A DNA stretch of 64,000 nucleotides. It comes from CAVXNB01 sp963763085 (GTDB lineage: Bacteria > Actinomycetota > Acidimicrobiia > Acidimicrobiales > Bog-793). A model generated the notes under the pieces. It ran no database searches and had not been told where the DNA came from. It saw only the letters and a list, made by a program, of their open reading frames with translations. The DNA is taken from contig CAVXNB010000008.1 in NCBI GenBank assembly GCA_963763085.1, positions 124,001-188,000 of the forward strand, read 5' to 3'. Both the position numbers and the translations under genes were made by a program. Below are positions 1 through 9,992 of the stretch, piece by piece (the first letter of the stretch is position 1; every line of letters begins with the position of its first letter).

Positions 1-1712
1 CGGACCGACGCGCAGACGGCGTCGGCGGCGCGACTGGATCCGGTCGCGCCAGCGCGACGGACGGCACATGGGCGAACTTCTACGGCGGGCCGCCCGAGCT
101 GTCGACCACCGTCGAGGCCTACGTGGCGCTCCGGCTGGCCGGCGATCCGCCCGACGGCGGCGCACCTCGAGCTCGCAGCCCGAGTGCGATCAGCGACGCC
201 GGCGGCGTCGAATCCACCCGGGTCTTCACCCGGATCTGGCTGGCGCTGTTCGGCCTCTGGCCGTGGGCGGAGCTGCCGGTCCTGCCCCCGGAGCTGATCT
301 TCCTGCCGGCGTGGTTCCCCCTCAACGTCTACGACTTCGCCTGCTGGGCGCGCCAGACCGTCGTCGCCCTCACGGTCGTCGGCGCCCACCGGCCGGTCCA
401 GCGCGCTCGGGTTCGGCATCGACGAGCTGCGGACGGGCGCCCCGCCGGCGGCCCGGCAGCCGCTCAGCACGTGGGGTGGCCGCTTCCAGGTGCTCGACCG
501 CGCCCTGCACGTCTACGAGCGCCGCCCGGTCAAGTTCCTGCGGCAGGCCGCCTTGCGGCGCGCCGAGCGGTGGATCCTGCAACGCCAGGAGGCGGACGGC
601 TCCTGGGGAGGCATCCAGCCCCCGTGGGTGTACTCGCTGATGGCGCTGCGGCTGCAGGGCTACGCGCTCGACCACCCCGTCATGCGGGCCGGGCATCGAG
701 GGCCTGGACGGCTTCACGATCGAGGACGAGGCCGGACGGCGGCTCGAGGCCTGCCAGTCGCCGGTCTGGGACACCGCCCTCGCGGTCACGGCTCTCGCCG
801 ACGCCGGCAGGCCGGCGGACGACCCCGTGCTCCGCGTCGGCGGCCCGCTATCTGCTGGCCGAGGAGATCACGGTCCGGGGCGACTGGTCCGTCCGGCGGC
901 CCGAACCTCGCAACCGGGGGGCTGGGCGTTCGAGTTCGCCAACGACAACTACCCGGACATCGACGACACGGCCGAAGTCGTGCTCGGGCTGGCGAGAGTC
1001 GAAGAGCCGACCGACGGGGCCGATCGACCGGGCCGTCGCGTGGATCGAGGGGATGCAGTGCCGCGACGGCGGTTGGGCGGCCTTCGACGTCGACAATACG
1101 AGGACGCTGTGCCGGGAGCTGCCGTTCTGCGACTTCGGCGAGCTGATCGATCCTCCGAGCGCTGACGTGACCGCGCACGTCGTCGAGATGCTCGCCGTGC
1201 TGGGCCGCTCGGGCGCGGCGGTCGAGCGCGGCGTGGCTTGGCTCCTGCGGGCGCAGGAGGACGACGGCTCCTGGTTCGGGCGCTGGGGAGCCAACTACGT
1301 CTACGGCACCGGGGCGGTCGTCCCGGGCCTCGTGGCCGCCGGCGTGGACGTGGGCGACCCGGCCGTCCGGCGGGCCGTCGCGTGGCTGGAACGGCATCAG
1401 AACGCCGACGGCGGCTGGGGCGAGGACCTGCGCTCTTACGGGACGACTCCTACCGCGGCCGCGGCGCCATCGACGGCGTCCCAGACGGCCTGGGCGCTGC
1501 TGGCGCTGCTGGCGGCGGGCGAGCGATCCGACGCCACCGAGCGCGGCGTGGGCTTCCTCGTCGCGACCCAGCGCGAGGACGGCACGTGGGACGAGCCGTG
1601 GTTCACCGGGACCGGGTTCCCGGGCGACTTCTACATCAACTACCACCTCTATCGGCTCGTGTTCCCGGTCATGGCACTGGGGCGGTACGTGAACGGAGAC
1701 TCCAACGGCTGA
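1..1712 (+). CDS. shc: Squalene-hopene cyclase, 5' end outside window, frameshifted
   Basis: Cyclises squalene to hopene/hopanol, the first committed step of hopanoid synthesis, as a monotopic membrane enzyme. The catalytic DIDDTA (DxDD) motif is at 955-972, and QW-type repeats such as DGGWGEDL and DGSWGG are seen on both sides of it. The segment reading VLPPELIFLPAWFPLN and the C-terminal WFTGTGFPGDFYINYH are typical of the family. The protein can only be read by switching frame many times (near 155, 190, 390, 700, 840, 1015, 1440 and 1470), mostly through single extra bases. Because every piece is well conserved, I infer sequence error, not decay. The N-terminal part lies left of the window. 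It is followed directly by hpnG, ispH, hpnH and dxs. Confidence 0.9.
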   Translation, partial: DRRADGVGGATGSGRASATDGTWANFYGGPPELSTTVEAYVALRLAGDPPDGGAPRARSPSAISDAGGVESTRVFTRIWLALFGLWPWAELPVLPPELIFLPAWFPLNVYDFACWARQTVVALTVVGAHRPVQRARVRHRRAADGRPAGGPAAAQHVGWPLPGARPRPARLRAPPGQVPAAGRLAARRAVDPATPGGGRLLGRHPAPVGVLADGAAAAGLRARPPRHAGRASRAWTASRSRTRPDGGSRPASRRSGTPPSRSRLSPTPAGRRTTPCSASAARYLLAEEITVRGDWSVRRPEPRNRGAGRSSSPTTTTRTSTTRPKSCSGWRESKSRPTGPIDRAVAWIEGMQCRDGGWAAFDVDNTRTLCRELPFCDFGELIDPPSADVTAHVVEMLAVLGRSGAAVERGVAWLLRAQEDDGSWFGRWGANYVYGTGAVVPGLVAAGVDVGDPAVRRAVAWLERHQNADGGWGEDLRSYGTTPTAAAAPSTASQTAWALLALLAAGERSDATERGVGFLVATQREDGTWDEPWFTGTGFPGDFYINYHLYRLVFPVMALGRYVNGDSNG

Positions 1713-2271
1713 GCTCAAGGTTCTCGACAGCGCTTCGCGTCGAGGCCTTCGCCGTCGGCGGTGCCGACGTCGTCATCGGCGCGGGCCGGGATCGGGCCAG
1801 GCGCGCCGGCGCCGAGCTTGCCGAGCGGCTCGACGAGACGACCGCGGTGGCGCTGGTCGGTGTGGCCGGCGGCCTCGCTCCGGAGCTGCGCCCGGCGACC
1901 TCGTCGTCGCGAGTGAGCTGCGGGAGCACCGGCTCGACCACGTCGCAGGCGCTGCCCGGCGCGGCGCTGCTCGTCGCGGCTGCGTTCCGGCGGGCCGGCC
2001 TCGGGGTCCGCCTGGGGCCCGCTCGTGTCGTCGCCGCGCTACGTGCGCGGCCGCGAGCGTGCCGATCTGGCCGCGTCCGGCGCTGTGGCGGTCGACATGG
2101 AGTCGGCCTGGGTCATGGGCAGCCTCGTGAACCACCCGCTGGCGGTGGTCCGTGCCATCTCGGACACGACCGACCGCGGGCCGGTCCTCGGCGGAGCCCG
2201 CGCGCTCTGGGTCGCTCCTCGCCGTGCGCGGCCGTGCTCGAGCGCTGGGCGCGCGCCTGCGGCGAGCGCGA
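1709..2271 (+). CDS. hpnG: HpnG-like nucleosidase/phosphorylase domain (probably fused to IspH)
   Basis: Expected role: removal of adenine from adenosylhopane to give ribosylhopane, in the cytosol. Evidence is the nucleosidase-family segments: VALVGVAGGL near 1846 and the active-site block AVAVDMESAW near 2080-2109, followed by VVRAISDTTD. The reading frame changes several times through inserted bases, and no clean start is visible; translation probably begins within about 20 codons upstream of the FAVGGAD segment near 1748. Correcting one extra G near 2230 and one extra C near 2275 lets the frame run without a stop into the IspH domain, so this is probably the N-terminal half of a bifunctional protein, an arrangement I believe is known in some actinobacteria. 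Position right after shc fits hopanoid side-chain processing. Confidence 0.75.
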
Positions 2272-3200
2272 CGTGCATCCTGGCCTCGCCGCGATCGTTC
2301 TGCGCCGGCGTCGAGCGCGCCATCGAGACCGTCGAGCGCGCCCTCGAGCGCTTCGGCGCGCCCGTCTACGTCCGCCGCCAGATCGTGCACAACCTGCACG
2401 TCGTGCGGGACCTCGAGTCGCAAGGGCGCCGTCTTCGTCGAGGAGCTCGACGAGGTCCCGCCGCACGCCGTCGTGGTGCTGGCCGCCCACGGCGTGTCGC
2501 CGGCAGTCCGCCGTCAGGCCGGCGAGCGCGGCGACCTGAAGGTGATCGACGCGACCTGCCCGCTCGTGGCCAAGGTGCACACCGAGGCGCGGCGCTACGC
2601 CACCACGGACTACAACCTCGTCCTCGTCGGCCACGCCGACCACGAGGAGATCGTCGGCACGCTCGGCGAGGCCCCGGACCGCATCCACCTCGTGGAGGAC
2701 GTCGGGCGACGTCGCGGGGCTGGACCTCGACGCCGGACCGACCGGTCGCCTACCTGACCCAGACGACGCTCGCGACCGACGAGACGGCCGAGATCATCGT
2801 CGGCGCTCCGCGCGCCGGTTCCCCGACCTCGTCGCGCCGCCGTGCCGACGACATCTGCTACGCCACCCAGAACCGCCAGGACGCCGTGCGCTCATCGCCC
2901 ACCGGTGCGACCTCATGCTCGTGGTCGGCTCGGCGAACTCGTCCAACACCGCCCGCCTCGTCGAAGTGGCGCGGCGGGAGGGCTGCCGGGCCGAGCTGAT
3001 CGAGGACGCCGTCGCAGCTCGAGCTGGGCTGGCTCGCAACGGCGTGCGCACCATCGGCCTCACGGCCGGCGCCTCGGCGCCCGACGTGCTGGTGCAAGAA
3101 GTGCTCGACACGCTCTCCTCGCTCGGGCCGGTTCGCCTGAGCGAGGAGAGAAGTCACCGAAGAAACCGTCCGTTTCGCTCTCCCAACCCAGGTGCGCTAA
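2272..3200 (+). CDS. ispH: 4-hydroxy-3-methylbut-2-enyl diphosphate reductase (frameshifted)
   Basis: Last enzyme of the MEP pathway, a 4Fe-4S protein that makes IPP and DMAPP from HMBPP. All three cluster cysteines are present: SFCAGVERA (Cys codon 2301), DATCPLV (2557) and ICYATQNRQ (2856). The family segments NLVLVGHADHEE, PVAYLTQTTLATDET, GSANSSNT and VQEVLDTL also appear, in order. Extra bases near 2275, 2422, 2712, 2735 and 3150 split it into three frames; the corrected product would have the usual length of about 310 residues. The TAA stop (3198-3200) overlaps the hpnH start by one base. Placing ispH inside a hopanoid operon suggests that precursor supply is boosted together with hopene synthesis. 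Confidence 0.88.
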
Positions 3201-4211
3201 TGCCCATTCCCCTCCGCCAGAACCTCCGCATCGGTGCCCATCTCGTCCGGCACCGCATCGAAGAGGACCAAGTACTACCCGTTCATCGTCGAGATCGAGC
3301 CGCTGTTCGCGTGCAACCTGTCCTGCCCGGGCTGCGGCAAGATCCAGCACCCGACCGAGATTCTGCGCCAGCGCCTGTCCGTCGAGGACGTCGTCAACGC
3401 CGTCGAGGAGAGCGGCACGCCGATGGTGTCGATCGCCGGCGGCGAGCCGCTTGCTCCACCCCGACATCGCCAGATGGTCGCAAGAGCTCGTCAAGCGCAA
3501 GGTCTACGTCTACCTGTGCACGAACGCGGTCCTGCTCGGCGCCGCCTCGACCGCTTCACGCCGTCGCACTACTTCTCGTGGGTCATCCACATGGACGGCA
3601 CTGCAGGAGCGCCACGACGCCGCCGTCGACCGCGACGGCGTCTTCGACGAAGCGGTCGCGGCGATCCGGGAGGCGAAGGCCCGGGGCTTCCGGGTGACGA
3701 CGAACTCGACGTTCTTCAACACCGATTCAGCCGAAGACCGTCCGTGACGTCCTCGACTTCCTGAACGACGACCTCAAGGTCGACGCGATGATGATCTCGC
3801 CGGCGTACGCCTACGAGAAGGCGCCCGACCAGGAGCACTTCCTCGGGGTCGACCAGACCCGGCAGCTGTTCAAGCGACGCCTTCGCCGACAAGCGGCGCA
3901 AGAAGTGGCGCCTCAACCACTCGCCGCTGTTCCTCGACTTCCTCGAGGGCAAGGTCGACTTCCAGTGCACCGCCTGGGGCATCCCGAGCTACTCGGTGTT
4001 CGGCTGGCAGCGGCCCTGCTACCTCATGGCCGACGGCTACGCCACCAGCTACCACGAGCTCGTCGAGACGACCGACTGGTCCGCCTACGGGCGGGGCAGG
4101 GACCCCCGCTGCGCCAACTGCATGGCGCACTGCGGCTACGAGCCGACCGCCGTCATCGCGAGCATGGGCTCGCTCCGCCAGTCGCTCCGCGCGCTCGTGA
4201 GCACCCGCTGA
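3200..4211 (+). CDS. hpnH: Adenosyl-hopene transferase HpnH, radical SAM (frameshifted)
   Basis: Joins the 5'-deoxyadenosyl group of SAM to diploptene, giving adenosylhopane, the first step of C35 side-chain synthesis. The radical SAM cysteines are in CNLSCPGC (Cys codons at 3312, 3324 and 3333). Other HpnH segments are SIAGGEPL, YVYLCTNAVLL, VIHMDG, AMMISPAYAYEKAPDQEHF, NHSPLFLDFLEG and the Cys-rich C-terminus RCANCMAHCGYEP. ATG 3200 overlaps the IspH stop (TAATG). Frame breaks from single insertions occur near 3260, 3450, 3540, 3597, 3727 and 3877. The corrected length of about 330 residues matches the family. Translationally coupled within the hopanoid operon. Confidence 0.9.
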
Positions 4212-4212
4212 C

Positions 4213-6037
4213 GTGAGCGTCGTCGAGATCCGCGCCGAGTCGGTGCTCGCACTGGCGACGTCTCCCGAGCGGCTTCGGGCGATGGACTCGGTGGAGCTGC
4301 AGGCGCTTTCGGCGGAGATCCGCCGGTTCCTCATCTCGAGTGTCGCCGAGACCGGGGGCCACCTGGGCTCGAACCTCGGCGTCGTCGAGCTCACGCTCGC
4401 ACTGCACCGCGTGTTCTCGTCTCCCGACGACGCCATCGTGTGGGACACCGGCCACCAGGCCTACGTGCACAAGCTGGTCACCGGCCGCCAGGAGGAGTTC
4501 GCCGGGCTGCGCCAGCGCGGCGGCCTCTCCGGCTACCCCAACCGCTCCGAGTCCGCCCACGACCTCGTCGAGAACAGCCACGCCTCGACGGCGCTCTCCT
4601 ACGCCTACGGGCTGGCGGTGGCCCGCCGGCTCCGGCGAGACCCGCGACGCGTGGTCGCCGTCGTCGGCGACGGCGCCCTGACCGGTGGCGTCGCCTACGA
4701 GGCGCTGAACAACATCGGGACCTCCGGCGCGAACGTCGTCGTCGTCCTGAACGACAACGGGCGCTCCTACGCGCCGACGGTGTCGAGGCTCTCCTCGGCG
4801 CCCCCGGGGCCGCCGGCCTCGCCGGCTTCGGGCGCGCCCGGGGACCTGGACGACCCGGCCGCTGCGGGGGACTCGCCGGCGAGCGACTTCTTCGAGGCGC
4901 TCGGCCTCGGCTACCTCGGGCCGGTCGACGGTCACGATCTCGACGCGCTCGAGGCGGCGCTGCACCAAGCGGCGGCCGTGGCCGGGCCCGGTCGTGCTCC
5001 ACGTCCACACGGTCAAGGGCCGCGGCTACGAGCCGGCCGAACGCGACGAGGAGAAGTGCCTCCACGACATCGGGCCGTTCGACACCGACACCGGCGTCGC
5101 GCTCGCGGCGAAGGCGGGCCGCCTGAGCTACACCGAGGCGTTCGGTTCGGCGCTCGTGCGCGAGGCCGCCGCTCGTCCCGAGGTCGTCGCGATCACGGCC
5201 GCCATGCCGGGACCGACGGGACTGATCGGGTTCCGCGAGCGGTACCCGGACCGCTTCTTCGACGTCGGCATCGCCGAGCAGCACGCCGTCAACGCCGCCG
5301 CCGGCATGGCGATGGGCGGTCTGCGGCCGGTGGTGGCGATCTACTCGACGTTCCTCAACCGGGCCTGGGACCAGATCTACTACGACGTCGGCCTGCACCG
5401 GCTTCCGGTGATCTTCTGCCTCGACCGCGCCGGCATCACCGGCGACGACGGCCCGAGCCACCACGGCGTGCTCGACCTGATGCTGCTCACCAAGGTTCCG
5501 GGGATGACGGTCTTCGCCCCGTCCTCGTACGAGGAGGTCGGCAACATGCTGCGGGCGGCGCTGGCCATCACCTCGGGCCCGGTGGCCATCCGGTGGCCGA
5601 AGACGGACGCCTGCTCGTCGCCGACCGTAGGAAACGGAGTCCGCGCCCGCAAAGTCCGCGCCGGCTCCCAGGTCTGCCTGCTCGGGGTGGGCAAGCTCGT
5701 CGCCGCCTGCGAGGAGGCCGCCAGGCTCCTGACGGCGATGGGCGTCGAGGCGACCGTCTGGGATGCGCGCGTCGTGGCGCCGCTCGACCCGTCCATGATC
5801 GAGGACGCGATGGCCCACGACCTCGTGGTGTCCGTCGAGGACGGGATCGTGGAGGGCGGAGTCGGATCCTTGATCGAAGCCGAGATGCGGCGTGCCGCAC
5901 CCGCCGGCCACGGCCCGACGATGGTCAACTGCGGCGTGCCGACCGCCTATCTCCCGCACGGCCGGGCGAGCGACATCCTCTCAGGACTCGGACTCGACGG
6001 GCAGGGGATCAGCCGGACGGTGCTCGAGCACCTCTGA
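4213..6037 (+). CDS. dxs: 1-deoxy-D-xylulose-5-phosphate synthase (one frameshift)
   Basis: Condenses pyruvate with glyceraldehyde 3-phosphate using thiamine diphosphate: entry step of the MEP isoprenoid pathway. The ThDP motif GDGALTGG followed by NDNG lies near 4670-4760. The transketolase pyrimidine domain reads FFDVGIAEQHAVNAAAGMA near 5260-5310, and DRAGITGDDGPSHHG follows. The frame is open from GTG 4213 to about 4988, where one extra C in a run of C/G shifts it; it then runs cleanly to the stop at 6037, giving about 607 residues, slightly below the usual length. GTG 4213 lies 1 nt after the hpnH stop. It appears to be a pathway-dedicated dxs; a second housekeeping copy may exist elsewhere. 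Confidence 0.92.
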
Positions 6038-6044
6038 GCCGCGC

Positions 6045-7397
6045 CTAGGAAGGGTGCGTCCGCAGCCGCCGGGCGCTCGCGTCCCAGACGCCCGCAGCGG
6101 CAAGGAGCTGCGCGTCCCCGAAACGACGCCCCATCAGCTGCAAGCCCACCGGCACACCCTCGACGAGATCCCAGGGCACGGCCGTCACCGGCTGACCGGT
6201 CAGGTTGGCGATGGCGTCCATGCCCCACCACTCCTCACTGGGATCGGGGTCGCCGCCGGGGTCGGAAGGGTCGGCCGCTCCGACCGGGAAAGGTAGGAGC
6301 TGCTGGCCCGGCGAAAGCATGAAGTCGTAGCCCTCCAGGAACTCGTCCCAGATCCTGCACAGCTGCACTCGCCGCTCCTGAGCGTCGAGGTACTCGCGCG
6401 ACGAGATCGTCTCGCCGCGGCGGATCGTGCGGACGCTCTCGGCGCCGATCAGGTCCTCTCGGTCGAGCAGCGGAGCTTCCGAGGCGTACCCCTCGGCGTG
6501 GGCGATGGTCATCCAGAGCGGCACCGGGTCCTCGGTCGTCGGGTGCGCCTCGACCAGTTCGCAGCCGAGCTCCGCAAACGCCGTGACGGCGGACTCGAAG
6601 GCCTGACGCACCTCCGGCTCGAGCATCGCGAAGCCGAAGTCCGCGCTGACGGCGACCCGAAGGCCGCGCAGATCGCGCCGGCCGCCTGTCGCCACGTCGT
6701 GCGGGACGAGGGGCATGGGCACCACGGACGGGTCCGCCGGGTCTGCTCCGGCCATCACCTCGAGCATGGCCGCCACGTCGGGGACGGTCCGGCCCATTGG
6801 GCCGGTGACCGACAGGCTCGGCCAGCCGCGGAAGCCGGGCCGCGCCGGCACGAGCCCATGGGTGGGCTTGTGCCCGACGATCCCGCAGAACGCGGCCGGG
6901 ATGCGGATCGATCCTCCTCCGTCGGTGCCGACGGCCAGCGCCGCCATGCCGGTGGCGACGGCGACTCCGGAGCCGCCGCTCGATCCGCCCGGCGTCCGGT
7001 TGAGGTCCCACGGGTTGCGCGTGAGGCCCCACAGCGGCGAGTCGGTGTCGCCCCGATAGCAGAACTCCGGGTTGTTCGTCTTGCCGACGACGACCGCTCC
7101 TGCGTCCGTCAGCCGGGTGACGGCGACGCAATCGGCGTCGGGCACGAAGTCGGCGAGGACACGTGAGCCGTTGGTGGCCGGCGCGCCGGCCAGCCAGACG
7201 TGATCCTTGACTGCGAGCGGCACACCGGCGAGGGGCAGGTCCTCGCCGGAGGCGACCCGACGGTCGACGTCGTCGGCCTGCGCGAGCGCCCGGTCGGCGA
7301 GCACGACGGTGTAGGCGTTCAGTCCCGGGTCTACCTCGGCGATCCGCGCGAGCGATTCCTCGACCACCGCGCGCGCCGAAGTGGCGCCACGGCGCAC
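6045..7397 (-). CDS. Amidase signature family hydrolase
   Basis: Amide bond hydrolase of the amidase-signature family (GatA/AmiE-like); the substrate is not predictable. The Ser-cisSer-Lys triad context is visible: VAVKDHVWLAG (Lys), GGSSGGSGVA (cis-Ser) and TDGGGSIRIPAAFCG (nucleophile Ser). About 450 residues, normal for a stand-alone amidase rather than GatA. The frame is open upstream of GTG 7397 for 14 codons (reading DPFTPALEIAGS, which resembles an amidase N-terminus), but it holds no ATG/GTG/TTG start before the TGA that ends the upstream GGDEF-EAL gene. The true start may therefore be hidden by a small indel. Converges on dxs with a 7-bp gap. Confidence 0.85.
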   Translation of the reverse strand: MRRGATSARAVVEESLARIAEVDPGLNAYTVVLADRALAQADDVDRRVASGEDLPLAGVPLAVKDHVWLAGAPATNGSRVLADFVPDADCVAVTRLTDAGAVVVGKTNNPEFCYRGDTDSPLWGLTRNPWDLNRTPGGSSGGSGVAVATGMAALAVGTDGGGSIRIPAAFCGIVGHKPTHGLVPARPGFRGWPSLSVTGPMGRTVPDVAAMLEVMAGADPADPSVVPMPLVPHDVATGGRRDLRGLRVAVSADFGFAMLEPEVRQAFESAVTAFAELGCELVEAHPTTEDPVPLWMTIAHAEGYASEAPLLDREDLIGAESVRTIRRGETISSREYLDAQERRVQLCRIWDEFLEGYDFMLSPGQQLLPFPVGAADPSDPGGDPDPSEEWWGMDAIANLTGQPVTAVPWDLVEGVPVGLQLMGRRFGDAQLLAAAGVWDASARRLRTHPS

Positions 7398-7439
7398 GGA
7401 GCCGGCGATCTCGAGGGCGGGCGTGAATGGGTCGATGGG

Positions 7440-9903
7440 TCAGCTTAAGGGCACGGACGACCGGCCCGCATGCCCGGCGCCGGCGCCGACGCCGGCGTCG
7501 ACGTCGACGAGGTCAGGCGACCCGTCCCAGAGGCCACGACCGATCAGCGCTTCAACCTCGTCCGCCGGCGCCGGGCGTGAGATGAGGAATCCCTGCGCCT
7601 GGTCGCAAGAGAGAAGACGAACTGTTGCCATCTGTTGCTCGGTTTCTATGCCCTCGACCACCGTACGAAGGCCGACCGCGTGCGCGAGCTGATTCATCAG
7701 ATCGACGAGGACGACGGTGTTGCTGTCGTTGCCGAGCTCGTGGGTGAAAGTGCGGTCGATCTTCAGCCAGTCCACCGGCAGCCGCCGGAGGTACTCGAGC
7801 GACGAGTAACCGGTGCCGAAGTCGTCGATGGCGATCTCGACTCCAAGGGTCTTGAGGTCCCGGAGGCGATCGATCCCCTTTTCCGCCTCGAACAGCATGA
7901 TCGACTCGGTGACCTCGAGCGTGAGGCGGTCGGGCGTCAGCCCGCGCCTTTCGAGCGCGCTCTTCACCGTGCCCACGAGGTCCGGCTCGTGCAGCTGCCG
8001 AGCGGACAGGTTGACCGAGACACTCGGGCACCTGATGCCCCGCTTGTCCCATCGCTCGACTTGCGCGCACGCCTGATCGAGCACGGCGGCGCCGATGGCC
8101 GTGATGGCTCCCGTCTCCTCGGCGCACTGGATGAAGGAGTCGGGATAGAGAAGGCCTCGGGTCGGGTGCTGCCAACGCGCCAGTGCCTCGACGCCCGTGA
8201 TCCGTCCCGAGCGGATGTCGACGATGGGCTGGTAGTGCAACCGCAGCTGCTCCGGATGCTCCGCCAGGATCGCCAGGTCGGACTTGAGTGCGATGCGGCT
8301 GTAGACGTCGGTGAGCATCTGAGTGTCGAAGATCTCGAAACGGTCCTTCCCGGCGTCCTTCGCCTCGTACAGAGCCACATCCGCAGCGCGCAGCAGCTGT
8401 TCGGCCTCGTTGCACCCCTCGGATGCGAGGGCGATCCCGATGCTCACGGTCATGAGCACCCGTTGGCCGGCGACCAGGATCGGCGGTCGCAAGGCCTCGC
8501 TGATGCGGGCGGCTGCCTCGGCGGCGGCATCGACGTGGCCGAAGTCCTCGAGGACCAGGCCGAATTCGTCACCTCCGAGCCGCGAGATCGTGTCGGCCTT
8601 GCGCGTGCATGACCGCAGCCGTTCCGCCACTTCCCGGAGAACCTCGTCGCCGGCGAGGTGGCCCAGGGTGTCGTTGACGGACTTGAAATCGTCGAGGTCG
8701 CACACCATGAGCGCAACCGACTCGCCCCCGCGTTCCCGCCGCAGCAGAGCGCGGTCGACCCTGATCGGCGAACAGGATCCGGTTCCCCAACCCGGTGAGA
8801 GGGTCGTGGTGCGCCTGATGGGCGAGCTCGGACTCGCGTTCTCGAAGCTCGACGACCGTCGACTGGAGCCGGCGCGCGAGCCGGGAATTCTCCACGACGG
8901 TGAGGAGCTGGCGGACGAGGACGAGCGAGACGGTGACGGCACCGATCCCCACGAGGAGGGCATCGAAGCGGCCGCCCGTCGTCGCTCTCGCCACGGTCAC
9001 CATGACGGCAAGGCTGAGCGGTATGTAGGGGAGCAGCGTTTGTGCCGTCGAGAACTCCCTGCTGGGACCCTCGGTCCGCATCGGTGGCGCGGGCGCGATC
9101 GTTGCCAGGAATATCAAGAGGTAGCCGACGATGTAACCCGTGTCGAAGATGTTTCCGTTGCCGTAGCTGTTCGTGTAGGAGTAGTAGGTGTAGGCGCTGT
9201 CGGCTACCGCGAATGCGAGGAGCCCGAGCCCCATCAGTCCGAGCTCGCGACGCCTCGACCTCCCCGCCCTCGAGAGTGCGGACAGCGCCGCCGTGCACAG
9301 CACGATGTCGGTGGCGGGGTACGCAAGGTCCACGATCCGGGCGAGCGTGCTCCCGCCGCCGCTGCGATAGACGACGCCGAGTGCCGTCGACCAGCTGATG
9401 AACAGCAGCGATCCTGCGATGATGAGCCCGTCGCAGATGTTTCGGAAGGCCGTCGTCATCTGCCCGGAGTTTGACGACAGCAACGCGATGCCGACGACGA
9501 CCAGCGGCACGGCGGACAGGTAGAAGACGTCAGCGATCCCCGGCGAGGGCACCGCCTCCGCCCTCACGACGGCATACCAGCCCCATATCGCCTCGCCGAT
9601 CGCCCACGAGGTGGCTCCAGCCGTGACCCAGCTCCAGCCCGAGCGGCCCCGGCCCGTGCTCGCCTTCGCCTTGACGGCTGAGCCGCCGGCCACGAGGCAC
9701 GCGACCAGGAACGTCGTGATGTCGTCGACCCAGGTGGTCGCAGTCGGACCTGCGGGATTGAACTGCATCCAAAGGCCGAAGGCGACCGCGAGGAGGAGGC
9801 TTGCGGCGCAAGCCACCTTCCAGCGTCTGCGCGAGCGGTCGCGTGTCGTCACCACCTTGAATTCATCGACCGGAGCGCTGTGCCGCTTGAGTACCTCGGC
9901 CAC
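7440..9903 (-). CDS. Membrane GGDEF-EAL protein (c-di-GMP turnover), one frameshift
   Basis: Probable bifunctional c-di-GMP synthase and phosphodiesterase. From GTG 9903: about nine hydrophobic segments (for example CAASLLLAVAFGLWM, GLIIAGSLLFISW and LGLMGLGLLAFAV) form an integral-membrane sensor. A GGDEF domain with intact RLGGDEFG and an RxxD inhibitory site (RKAD) five residues upstream follows, then an EAL domain with GVEALARWQHP, VTESIMLFE, DDFGTGYSSL and KIDRTF. The catalytic motifs of both domains are intact. One extra base near 8764 (after GLGNRILFAD) shifts the frame between the membrane part and the GGDEF core; I read this as a sequencing indel. The gene faces away from the aminotransferase gene, with 89 bp between the two starts. 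Confidence 0.85.
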
Positions 9904-9992
9904 GACTGACCTAGTCTTCGAGCGGTGCGCCGAAGCGCTCGATCGACCGCTCCCCCCGCCGCCGAGACCCCTTCGAAGAGACGAGGAACCCG

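Noticed and set aside
1..5000. Programmed ribosomal frameshifting in the hopanoid operon
   Set aside because: There are too many shifts, at varied sequences, without slippery heptamers; insertion errors explain them better.
6400..7160. Long plus-strand open frames opposite the amidase and other GC-rich genes
   Set aside because: They are antisense shadows with Arg/Pro/Gly-rich, motif-free products.
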